DNA of 64,000 nt, taken from Membranipora membranacea. Its lineage: Eukaryota; Bryozoa; Gymnolaemata; Cheilostomatida; Membraniporidae. The notes beneath the pieces were generated by a model that was not told the DNA's origin, ran no database searches, and worked only from the letters and a program-made list of their open reading frames with translations. Made by a program: the position numbers and the translations under genes. Of the stretch, positions 46,001 to 58,682 are shown piece after piece (positions within the stretch are counted from its first letter, which is position 1; every line of letters starts with the position of its first letter). The stretch is from NCBI GenBank assembly GCA_914767715.1, contig OU612075.1, positions 1,366,001 to 1,430,000 of the forward strand, given 5' to 3'.

Positions 46001-48250
46001 AAAACTGACAAGGTGAGGAAGTGCTCACTATCCACATAAAATAGATACTATAAGGATATTGTGCAAATCCAGTGATCCGAAGCTACTGTATATACACTCC
46101 TAGGGTTCGGTCAGTGAGGTGGCTCGCCTCAATACTGTGGAATTATCATCAAATAGGATATATCTAAGACCAAGTTATATCTAGTTGTCCTGTATTCAGC
46201 ATTGCTCTCCTCCACTGATAAGCTTCAGAACTCCTGATTGCGGCTTATCAGTGGAGGGGAGCAACCCCGTATACGGGCCATCTGTTATCTTGGCTAACTT
46301 GAGCTGTAACTACTGCTGCCACTCAGGGAAATATGTGCTTATCACATTCTGTATAGCTCAAAACTAACAAAATGAGCAGTTTCACCCACTGGGCAAATAA
46401 TTTGCACAAACTGACTGTCAAAATCAGGATATACAATTAATGACCTAGAAGAAATAGTGAAATAATTACCGCCTTGCTAGTTGGGTTTGATGACAGCAAC
46501 ACCTAGTGCATTGATTTCATACTCTGATTTTGACATCAGTTTGTGCAAATCATCAATTAGTTGTCTTTGACCTACACAGAGTCCACATAGCACACATTTC
46601 CCTGGGTGGCAGCAGTATTTTAAGTATACTTGATATAGGTATCACTTACTTGGTTCTTACATGTCATGACAATGACAGCGTTTCATTGTATGATTCAGAA
46701 TATCTCTTTTTCATACAAACTACAGACAACTCCTGATCTGAGCATCTCAATCCATCTCTGGTCTGTGTGCTGACCGCATCATTTATCAGCTAGAAGTTAC
46801 AGAGAATGAGCAACAAATAAGAGTATAGCTGATGATAATTGGTTTTGTGTCATCTTTAGTCAAATCATCATGATAACATATCTCAAGTTTGCAAAAAAGG
46901 TGAATTATATTTGTAACCTCTCGAAGAATAGGAATGGAGGCTTACCTGTCCAGTATAGACAATATATACAGGTGAGCGGAGTGATAAAACATAACTGACT
47001 GACTTAATACAGTATTTATGTTTTTACTCTTTTTATCATTCGAATTCAGGTCTGTTTACATTGATAAGCTTTAGGTCGCCTTAAGATATCACCGAATGGT
47101 GGCTAAGTGTCCTCATCATATCACCAGTCTGAGTGTTGAGTCTGTAATGTAGCTGAGATAAAGGAAGGACTAGTAATATAAGTCACACACCTGTATAGAG
47201 ATGGTGACTTGTCAGTAAAGTCTCTAGTATCAGAGTGTCTCTCTCAACTCTCTGGTGTGTGAGGTAACTTCCTGTTAGTGTAGCCTGAGATCTATAATAT
47301 GGTTGCATAGCCTGACATCGCATCTCCTTTCTTCAATGTTTGAGCTCTGCTGCTGTCTTCTTAGCTCAAAGAAACTTTCAATATCAACCTACAATCAGTG
47401 TGTCAAAACACTGGTGACCAACATGAGTAACATACAGTATGACTTAGCATCAAGCTTCCATACACTTAGCTTGGTAATAGAAATATGTCACCTTGATGTG
47501 CTGACCAGGTGCTTATTTCTATATTATCTACTCTCAATCTATTAATCGGACAAAAGTATCGTGCAAATACAAATACGTCCATACATGTAGCACATGCTCT
47601 GGTGTGCTGACCAGATAGTCCCTTCTAAATTAGTGATGTAGCTGAATTTGAGATTAGCTAAATATATCTATCGCCATAGTTTCCTCAGGTGTTTGGTGAG
47701 TTTGTGCACTTTGCAAACCTACTTAACTTTACTTTCGGTAAGTGCCAATAAAGCTGTCTTATGCAATAAAGCGACTCAATCGACATTGCAAAAATTAAAG
47801 CTAGCGCCAGCTATGTCAGCCAGCTTTTATAAAGTAAAACAGTTGAGTAAATATTCAGCTAGTTATAAATTTCACTACTTCAATCATGTATGAAAAGGAA
47901 ATTGTCTCCTCTTTTGAATACTTTAATCCTCTAGGGTATCACAACATGATAAGACAGTACAGGTACAACAGACCACTTATATCTATATACTACGTAATTA
48001 TGATCAATTAATTACCTTGTGATCCTCTGCTGATATTCTGATAATCTCAGACACAGCTGTATCTGTTGATCTGAATCTCCTTGACTTCTAAGAAACAGGC
48101 CTCATCACACAGCGGTTATATATGATATACAACTAAAACAGATATCCTCACATATAAAACTCAGATATAAGATCAAATATTGAATCTTATTGAAGATATA
48201 ATGCTCAAACCCCCTCCCTACCTCAAAGTCAGTCAGTATTAATAAGTGAA
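43100..48250 (-). repeat. Segmental duplication, receptor-like unit 3
   Basis: Closely matches unit 1 from end to end, with deletions near 45490 and 46010. It has the SRTDFEDVFYQFTICSS block (about 43460-43370), the YTVQY block (about 44140-44050), the TCIVHCRY-type block (about 45245-45118), the SPNTAGC block (about 45713-45613), the NETLSLS-stop frame near 46715-46670, and the SPDTAV-type block near 48090-48013 (FRSTDTAVSEIIRISAEDHK before a GT). A frame at 43235-43090 with YNYLSSVQSKLPQSTKKQAA could be a receptor tail. Confidence 0.55.
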
Positions 48251-48324
48251 GTATGTCTCAGACGTCACTGTGCAGATAGACCTGGGAAAAGAAACACAGA
48301 TAGTTATAACTATTCTAATTGGTT

Positions 48325-48803
48325 GCTAACTTGAAAATCCTCATCTACAAGACTGCTATACGGCCAGCTCTGGCGTATGGGAATGAGACCTGGCCAGTAA
48401 CAAGAACCCTTATAGACAGGGTTAGCTCTTGTGAAATGCGAATACTAAGGTACTGCATGGGGATAAGCTTAGAGGAACATCGAAGGAATGAAGAGATAAC
48501 TTCCGAAGCAAATATAATGCCAATCAGGTATGTCATGAGGAAAAAGAGGCTAGAATGGTATGGTCATGTTTGTCGACGTGAGAGTAATGAAGATATCAGG
48601 AGAGTGTACGAGATGAGGGTAGAGGGAAGCAGAGGGCGTGGACGGCCAAAACAGCGCTGGAGTGACACAATCAATGCCGACCTTCGCTGGCTAGATCTAG
48701 AACGAGGTGATACAAGTGACCGAATAAGGTGGAGAAGTTTGGTTGAACTAGGAGTCAGGCAAAAACCCGCCACCCGATCAGGACATGGCGGTGAAAGGTG
48801 AAC
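48325..48803 (+). mobile_element. Captured RTE-like LINE fragment, copy 1 (C-terminal ORF piece)
   Basis: One open frame (48319-48801) reads KILIYKTAIRPALAYGNETW, RLEWYGHVCRRE, and GRGRPKQRWSDTINADLRWL before a stop. This is the region just C-terminal to the reverse transcriptase in RTE-type non-LTR retrotransposons. AATTGGTT flanks both sides (48317-48324 and 48804-48811). The piece is cut at its 5' end, has no poly-A or simple-repeat tail, and carries no RT catalytic motif. Confidence 0.85.
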
Positions 48804-48811
48804 AATTGGTT

Positions 48812-51800
48812 CCATGTAAATCTCACCGTTATCACAGCAGCCTATTTTTGGACCACAGTTACAAGGGTAGATAAATATTTGTATGTTTTTCATGAATTCT
48901 AAACTAAACTTCAGGCAGTTCATATATTCACTCAGTCTATTTCGAGCCTCAAGGCATATATGATTTCATGCTGCAACATCGAGGACAGTTGTTTTAAGGG
49001 TAAAAAATCACCTCATTTTACCATTTCTTTTACTGTCAGACCAGACCATGGGCTTGGTAATCAGGCGGGATATCTCAGCCACGTGTGACAGATTGAAATA
49101 AGGAACTCTATGTTATGATGTCATGTTTAAAGCATTTGTACGCAGTGAGTGACCACAAAAACCGAGGTTTTATGGTCTACAATTTGGCCGTTTTTTATAC
49201 AATTCTCAAACTAAAAAAATTGCCAAGTCATATAGGACCTCTTGCTGAGATGCAGGAAAAACACCTAATTTTTCACCCAAATGCTCAACTCGAGTTAAAT
49301 TGAATATGACAGACCGGTGACTGCGTTATGTAAAGACGTTATGAGAGGACTTCATACCTGGAGGTGTAGTGATATTTGTTCCGGTGACTTCTCTGTATTG
49401 TACTGTATACATTCTGAGAGAAGTGAACGGACACTGGAGCCGGTCTCCTGATTGCTAACAGTCTCCAGTCAGCTTATATGTCACTATCTACAGGATATAA
49501 ACCAGATATATTATCATACCTTTCTACTACCCAAAAGTTAAATAAGAGTTATAGCAGTCGTCTCCCCTGTGAACTGGCCAGTATGCGTTGTGCTAAAGCC
49601 TGATATAACATGGAGCTACAGTGAGTATTAAAATATACTACTTTACAGCCTAGATCTAATTATTCACCTTCCACCAGCTGTATCAGTAGTTTATCATACG
49701 ATACTCATGGAACGAAGACAGACTTTGTCGGTGCTGAGTCGAGGTAACTCTGAGAGGTCAAGAGGTGATCCTACCAGGCTCTTTGATGTCCTTTCTTATG
49801 TGGACCACTATATATGTTTGAGAGAAATGAAATCAGAAGTAACTCAGTGGAATAATCTATGAGGGATTATACGTCACACTTACTGGTGAATAACTCTGAT
49901 ATCAGGTGATCCAGTAGAGGCTAATATACATTCTCTCTGTGATATCCTTTCATCAGAATATCTTCTCTGTGTGTTGAGTCGACACAAATCCTGAGTATAA
50001 CTTGGCTCTCAATGTAGAATTATCTTAATTTTTTAGAATTCCCTGATGGACCCCATCTGAAATTAAATGCCACATTCAGCATACAATGGAATATGTGCTA
50101 CTAGGGAATTCAAGGTTAAATTTTATTTGCATTGTGGGATTGATGTTAATATGCCATATTGTTCAATGATCAACGTGGAAAAAAACAACCATTCAACTGT
50201 ATCCCAAAGACTTGCTTTCAGCTTTTGTTCTGTCCCATCATCAGAAAATATCCACATTAACAATATTTATTGCGATTTTACATTAGGCAATTGTTTAAAT
50301 AATTTATGTTTCAAAGTCACATAGCTTATATCGACAAGCCTTGTTTGTGGTAGAGGGAAGGGGTCTCATCTCCCACAAGGCTTGTCAGTATATGTTGATA
50401 GTGACTGATATGTGACAAGTGCTTACAAACCTTTCTGTTGGCCTTAGTGAAGACCACAGGCAGTCCTGGTACCATACCTTTTGACTCTCTGCTGATATTC
50501 TTATAAGCTCTGACACAGCCAGCTGTGTCTGGTGATTTGGATTTTATGAACTCCACACAAACTTCATCATCATTATACTATTAGCTGTAATATAAAGTGA
50601 AACATATAAGCTCTGACATCAGAATTAATGACCGGGTTTTCATAATTTTTATGTGTATTTGCATTTCATATTGTTTATGAGAACAACTTGCTGTGTGTTG
50701 TAGTTGACAGATTTAATGATGTATGAGACAAGCCAAATCAAGTCATCCCATACACCAGTAAATCAGTCAATAAACAATTAAAAATATAAATAAAAGCACA
50801 TGCTGACAGAAGAATATCACACAACGGCGAATGTCAGAGAACTCCATATAAACATACGGCAAAAAAACTGACAACTTCTCCTGTCAAGTATGACATAATT
50901 ATACTTAGAAGGTGAGGAAGTGCTCACTATCCACATAAAAAAGATACTATAAGGATATTGTGCAAATCCAGTGATCCAAAGCTACTGTATATACACTCCT
51001 AGGGTTCGGTCAGTGAGGTGGCTAGCCTCAATACTGTGGGATTATCATCACATAGGATATATCTAAGACCAAGTTATATCTAGTCGTCCTGTATTCAGCA
51101 TTGCTCTCCTCCACTGATAAGCTTCAGAACTCCTGATTGCGGCTTATCAGTGGAGGGGAGCAACCCCAAATACGGGCCATCCGTTATCTTGGCTAACTTG
51201 AGCTTTAACTACTGCTGCCACTCAGGGAAATACGTGCTTATCGCATTCTGTATAGCTCAAAACTAACAAAATGAGCAGTTTCACCAACTGGGCACATAAT
51301 TTGCACTGTCAAAATCAGGATATGCAATTAATGATCGAGCAGAAATAGTGAAATAATTACCGCCTTGCTAGTTGGGTTTGATGACAGCAACACCTAGTGC
51401 ATTGATTTCATTCTCTGATTTTGACATCAGCTTGTGCAAATCATCAATTGGATGTCTTTGACCAACACAGAGTCCACATAGCACATATTTCCCTGGGTGG
51501 CAGCAGTATTTTAAGTATACTTGATCTAGGTATCACTTACTTGGTTCTTAAATGTCATGACAATGACAGCGTTTCATTGTATGATTCAGAATATCTCTTT
51601 TTCATACAAACTACAGACAACTCCTGATCTGAGCATCTCAATCCATCTCTGGTCTGTGTGCTGACCACATCATTCATCAGCTAGAAGTTACAGAAAATGA
51701 GCAACAAATTAGAGTATAGCTCATGATAATTGGTCTTGTGTCATCTTTAGTCGAATCATCATGATAACATATCTCAAGTTTGCAAAAAAGGTGAATTATA

Positions 51801-53180
51801 TTTGTAACCTCTTGGAGAATAGGACTGGAGGCTTACCTGTCCAGTATAGACAATATGTACAGGTGAGCGGAGTGATAAAACATAACTGACTGACTTAATA
51901 CAGTATTTATGTTGTTACTCTTTTTATCACGCGATTTCAGGTCTGTTTACATTGATAAGCTTTAGGTCGCCTTAAGATATCACCGAATGGTGGCTGAGTG
52001 TCCTCATCATCTCACCAGTCTGAGTTGTGAGTCTGTAATGTAGCTGAGATAAAGGAAGGACTAGTAATATAAGTCACACACCTGTATAGAGCTGGAGGCT
52101 TATCAGTAAAGTCTCCAGTATCAGAGTGTCTCTCTCAACTCTCTGGTGTGTGAGGTAACTTCCTGTTAGTGTAGCCTGAGATCTATAATATGGTTGCATA
52201 GCCTGACATCACATCTCCTTGCTTCAATATTTGAGCTCTGCTGCTGTCTTCTTAGCTCAAAGAAACTTTCAATATTGACCTACAATCGGTGTGTCAAACC
52301 ACTGGTGACCAACATGAGTAACATACAGTATGACTTAGCATCAAGCTTCCATACACTTAGCTTGGTAATAGAAATATGTCACCTTGATGTGCTGATCAGG
52401 TACTTAATTCTATATTATCTACTCTCAATCTATTAATCGGACAAAAGTATCGTGCAAATACAAATATGTCCATACATGTAGTACATGCTCTGGTGTGCTG
52501 ACCAGATAGTCCCTTCTAAATTAGTGATGTAGCTGAATTTGAGATTAGCTAAATATATCTATCACCATAATTTCCTCAGGTGTTTGGTGAGTTTGTGCAC
52601 TTTGCAAACCTACCTAACTTTACCTTCGGTAAGTGGCAATAAAGCCGTCTTATGAAATAAAGCAACTCCATTGACATTGCAAAAATTAAAGCTAGCACCT
52701 ATGTCAGCCAGCTTTTATACAGTAAAACAGTTGAGTAAATATTCAGCTAGTTATAAATTTCACTACCTCAATCATGTATGAAAAGGAAATTGTCTCCTCT
52801 TTTTGATACTTCAATTCTCTAGGGTATCACGATATGATAAGACAGTATAGGTACAACAGACCACTTATATCTATATACTACGTAATTATGATCAATTAAT
52901 TACCTTGTGATCCTCTGCTGATATTCTGATAATCTCAGACACAGCTGTATCTGTTGATCTGAATCTCCTTGACTTCTAAGAAACAGGCCTCATCACACAG
53001 CGTTTATATATGATATACAACTAAAACAGATATCCTCACATATAAAACTCAGGTATAAGATCAAATATTGAATCTTATTAAAGATATAAAGCCCAAACCC
53101 CCTCCCTACCTCAAAGTCAGTCAGTATTAATAAGTGAAGTATGTCTCAGACGTCACCGTGCAGATAGACCTGGGAAAAGA
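48812..53180 (-). repeat. Segmental duplication, receptor-like unit 4 (rearranged)
   Basis: 48830-50460 matches the second sub-copy of unit 2 (about 30950-32480). At about 50476 it joins unit-1-type sequence from within the SPDTAGC block (about 21775 onward) and follows it to the SPDTAV block at about 52980-52900. The join deletes the intron after the TCIVHCRY block. It is a mosaic of two unit types. Confidence 0.6.
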
Positions 53181-53212
53181 AACACAGATAGTTATAACTA
53201 TTCTAATTGGTT

Positions 53213-53691
53213 GCTAACTTGAAAATCCTCATCTACAAGACTGCTATACGGCCAGCTCTGGCGTTTGGGAATGAGACCTGGCCCGTAACAAGAACCCTTA
53301 TAGACAGGGTTAGCTCTTGTGAAATGCGAATACTAAGGTACTGCATGGGGATAAGCTTAGAGGAACATCAAAGGAATGAAGAGATAACTGCCGAAGCAAA
53401 TATAATGCCAATCAGGGATGTCATGAGGAAAAAGAGGCTAGAATGGTATGGTCATGTTTGTCGACGTGAGAGTAATGAAGATATCAGGAGAGTGTACGAG
53501 ATGAGGGTAGAGGGAAGCAGAGGGCGTGGACGGCCAAAACAGCGCTGGAGTGACACAATCAATGCCGACCTTCGCTGGCTAGATCTAGAACGAGGTGATA
53601 CAAGTGACCGAATAAGGTGGAGAAGTTTGGTGGAACTAGGAGTCAGGCAAGAACCCGCCACCCGATCAGGACATGGCGGTGAAAGGTGAAC
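53213..53691 (+). mobile_element. Captured RTE-like LINE fragment, copy 2
   Basis: Nearly identical to 48325-48803 and with the same AATTGGTT flanks (53205-53212 and 53692-53699). The shared flanking sequence shows that the insertion was duplicated with its host segment, not inserted twice. Confidence 0.85.
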
Positions 53692-53699
53692 AATTGGTT

Positions 53700-56600
53700 C
53701 AATGTAGATCTTACCGTTATTACAGCAGCCTATTTTTGGACCACAGTTATAAGGGTAGATAAATATCCGTATGTTTTTCATGGAGTCTAAACTAAACTTC
53801 AGGCAGTTCATATATTCACTCAGTCTATTTCGAGTCTCAAGGCATATATGATTTCATGCTGCAACATCGAGAACGGTTGTTTTAAGGGTAAGAAATCACC
53901 TCATTTTACCATTTCTTTTACTGTCAGACCAGACCATGGGCATGGAAATCAGGCGGGATATCTCAGCCACGTGTGACAGATTGAAATAAGGAACTCTATG
54001 TTATGATGTCATTTTTAAAGCATTTGTACGCAGTGAGTGACCACAAAAACCGAGGTTATACTGTCTGCAATTTGGCCGTTTTTTATACAATTCTCAAACT
54101 AAAATAATTGCCAAGTCATATAGGACCTCTTGCTGAGATGCAGGAAAAAGACCTTATTTTTCACCCAAATGCTCAACTCGAGTTGAATTGAATACGACAG
54201 ACCGGTGACTGACTCTATGTAAAGACGTTATGACAGGACTACATACCAGGAGGTGTAGTGATATTTCTTCCGGTGACTTCTCTGTATTGTACTGTATACA
54301 TACTGAGAGGAGTAAGCGGACACTGGAGCCGGTCTCTTGATTCCTAAAAAACTTCTCCAGTAAGCTTATATGTCACTATCTACAGAATAAAGACCATATA
54401 AGTTATCATAACTTTTACTAGCGCAAAGCTCAATAGGAGTTATGGTAGTTGTCTCCCCTGTGAATTGGCCAGTATGCGTTGTGCTAAAGCCTGATATAAC
54501 ATGGAGCTACAGTGAGTATTAAAATATATTACTTTACAGCCTAGATCTAATCATTTTTGGACCACAGTTACAAGGGTAGATGAATATTTGTATGTTTTTC
54601 ATGAATTCTAAACTAAACTTTAGGCAGTTCATATATTCACTCCGTCTATTTCGAGTCTCAAGGCATATATGATTTCATGCTGCAACATCGAGGACGGTTG
54701 TTTTAATGGTAGAAAATCACCTCATTTTACCATTTCTTTTACTGTCAGACCAGACAATGGGCTTGGTAATCAGGCGGGATATCTCAGCCATGTGTCCGAT
54801 TGAAATAAGGAACTATGTTATGATGTCATGTTTAAAGCATTTGTAAGCAGTGAGTGACCACAAAAACCGAGGTTTTACGGTCTGCAATTTGGCCGTTTTT
54901 TATACAATTCTCAAACTAAAATAATTGCCAAGTCATATAGGACCTCTTTATGAGATGCAGGAAAAACGCCTAATTTTTCACCCAAATGCTCAACTCGAGT
55001 TAAATTGAATACGACAAACCGGTGACTGCGTTATGTAAAGACATTATGAGAGGACTACATACCTGGAGGTGTAGTGATATTTGTTCCGGTGACTTCTCTG
55101 TATTGTACTGTATGCATACTGAGAGGAGTAAGCGGACACTGGAGCCGGTCTCCTGATTCCTAACAAACTTCTCGTCAGCTTATATGTCACTACCTACAGG
55201 AAATAAAATAGATATATTATCATACCTTTCTACTACCCCTAAGTTAAATAAGAGTTATAGCAGTCGTCTCCCCTGTGAACTGGCCAGTATGCGTTGTGCT
55301 AAAACCTGATATAACATGGAGCTACAGTGAGTATTAAAATATAATACTTTACAGCCTAGATCTAATTATTCACCTTCCACCAGCTGTATTAGTAGTTTAT
55401 CATACGATACACATGAAACAAAGACAGACTTTGTCGGTGCTGAGTCTGGGTAATTCTGAGAGGTCAAGAGGTGATCCTACCAGGCTCTTTGATGTCCTTT
55501 CTTATGAAGACAACTATTTACGTTTGAGAAGCACAGAGTGAAGAGTGACTCAGTAGAATAACCTGAGAGGGATTATCCCTCACACTTACTGGTGAAGAAC
55601 TCTGATATCAGGTGATCCAGTAGAGGCTAATATACATTCTCTCTGTGATATCCTTTCATCAGAATACCTTCTCTGTGTGTTGAGTCGACACAAATCCTAA
55701 GTATAACTTGGCTCTCAATGTAGAACTATCACAATTTTATAAAATTCTCTGGTGGACTCCATCTGCAAATGCCAATGTCAATGATCAACGTGGAAAAAAA
55801 CAACCATTCAACTGTATCCCAAAGACTTGCTTTCAGCTTTTGTTCTTTCCCATCATCAGAAAATATCCACATTATCAATATCTATTGCGATTTTACATTA
55901 GGCAATTGTTTAAATAATTTATGTTTCAAAGTCACATAGCTTATATTGACAAGCCTTGTTTGTGGTAGAGGGAAGGGGTCTCATCTCTCACAAGGCTTGT
56001 CAGTATATGTTGATAGCTGATATGTGACAAGTGCTTACAAACCTTTCTGTTGGCCTTAGTGAAGACCACAGCAGTCCTGGTACCATATTAACGATTTCTG
56101 TGTGATGTCCATATATGACAGCTTCATCACTCAAGGTCATATATCTACAGCAAACTATACAGGCATCTGAAGTTAAAGAAATAATATGGTAATTAATGAA
56201 AACAGTTCTGTAATTCTCAATATTACTATACTGTACTAAATATTGACTAGACATTAAGGATGTGGTCTTCATGTAGGTATGAACAGGCTTAGAGGGACAT
56301 CAGTATATAAATAAGTAACAATGTATGGGATCTACACAACGAGTTCATAGAGCAATTGGCATATCTTAACATGTAACTGATTAATTGAGCTTGGTCAGGT
56401 TGCCAGACAACTCATGAAGTTTATAAATTGTGTAAATCAGCCTTCAATAATATGGAGTTGTTCTCTCTCTCTCTCTGAACTTCTACTACAGAGAGTAAAT
56501 AACTCCCATTTGTAGTAATATTGTCTAATAAGATTTAATATTGTATTAACAACCAAACTGCACCACATTTATACTACTAAGTATAACCAGTTATGATAGA

Positions 56601-58647
56601 TTACCTTGTGACTCTGCTCATATTCTAATAAGCTCTGACACAGCTGTATCTGGTGATCTGGATTTCATAAACTCCACACAAACTTCATCATCAATCTATT
56701 AGCTGTAATATAAAGTGAAACATAAAAGCTCTGACATCAGAATTTCTGACTGGGTTTGCATATTTTTATGTTTCTGTGAACAATTTTCTGTGTGTTGTAG
56801 TTGACGGATTTGATGATGTATGCAACGAGCCAAATCTAGTCATCTCATACATCATTAAATCAGTCATTTAACCATTAAAAAAATAAAAGTAAAGGCATGT
56901 GATCACACAACGTAGAATGTCAGAGAACTCCAGATTAACATCCGGCCAAAAAAACTGACAACTTATCCTGTCAAGTATGATAGCATTACTAAGAAGGTGA
57001 GGAAGCTCTCACTATCTACATAACACATAGACTACAAGGATATTGTGCAAACCCAGTGATCCAAAGCTACTGTATATACACTACTAGGGTTCAGTCAGTG
57101 AGGTAGCTATCCTCAATACTGTAAGTTTCTCATCACATAGGATATATCTAAGATGATGTCTGATCTAATTTTCCTATATTCAGCATTACTCCTCTCTACT
57201 GATATTAAACTTCAGGACTCCTGACTGCTGCTTATCAGTAGAGGGGGAGCAATTCCGAATACAGGCCATCTGTTGTTTTGTCTAACTTGTGCTTAAACTA
57301 TTGCTGCCACTCAGGGAAATTTGTGCCTATTGTAAAGCTCAAAAATATCAAAAAGAGGCTACCATCTCATCATTGTCACCAAATGAGCAAGTTATTTGCA
57401 CAAACTTATCGCCAAAATCAGGGTATACAATTAATGATTAGGTTGAAATAATGAAATAATTATCGTCTTACTAGTTAAAAACAATGACGTCAACAACCAG
57501 TGCATTAATTTCATACTCTGATTTTGACATCAGTTTATGCAAATCATTTGCCCATTGGAGCCTCAATTAGTTTTCTTTGAGCTACACAGAACTCAAAGAG
57601 TACACTTTTCCCTGAGTGGCAGCAGTATTTTAAGTATACTTGATCAAGGTATCACTTACTTGGTTTTTACATGTCATGAGATTGACAGCGTTTCATCATA
57701 TGATTCAGAATCTCTCTGTTCACACAAACTACAGACAACTCCTGATCTGAGGATCTCAATCCATCCATCTCTGCTCTGTGTGCTGATCACATCATTCATC
57801 AAGCTAGAAGTTACAGAAAATGAGCAACAGAATAGAGGAGAGGTCATGATAATTGGTCTTGTGTCATCTTTAGTCGAATCATCATGATAACACATCCAAA
57901 GTTGGCAATAAGGCATAAGACATAACTGACTGACTTAATACAGTATTTGTAGTGTTACTCTTTTTATCACTAGGGTATCAACAAATGGTGGCTAAGTGTC
58001 CTCATCATCTCACCAGTCTGAGTGTTGAGTCTGTGATGTAGCTGAGATAAAGGAAGGACTAGTAATATGAGCCACACACCTGTATAGAGATGGTATCTTG
58101 TCAGTAAAGTCTCTAGTACCAGAGTGTGTCTCTCAACTCTCAGGTGTGGAAGGTAACTTCCTGTTAGTGTAGTGTGATCAGAGAAGTATGTCACTTTAGG
58201 TGTCTAACTTCATTGCGCAGATAAACCTAAAAAAATTGGCAATTACGCAATATGCTTATATCATAAACATATTAATATGTTTATGGTTTGTATAATATAG
58301 TAGATGATTTGGGGTAGTTATCAACTCCAAATCAACACACCACAAAACAATGCAGAGACCACTTATCCAGCCTAGTATCAAAACATTACCAAGTATGGAA
58401 AAAGACCTCTCTTTTATATCCAATGAACACAGTTTATATACCCTAGGGGATTTAAGCTCGTGATTTAATGCTGAGTTAATCTTAGCTAGCACCGTATGTT
58501 CAGCACATACGGTGGGAGCTTCTATCAAGTTAAAAAGGTGAGTGAATCTTAGCTAGCAAAGGTCTCAACATATGAAACATGTTTGTAACATTTTTCCCTG
58601 CAGATGCTTTACTACTCAAGGCTATTAGGTTCTCCAGAACACTGGTA

Positions 58648-58682
<35 letters not shown>

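Noticed and set aside
48345-48536. Minus-strand frames across the LINE fragment
   Set aside because: Antisense of the clear plus-strand RTE-type reading frame.
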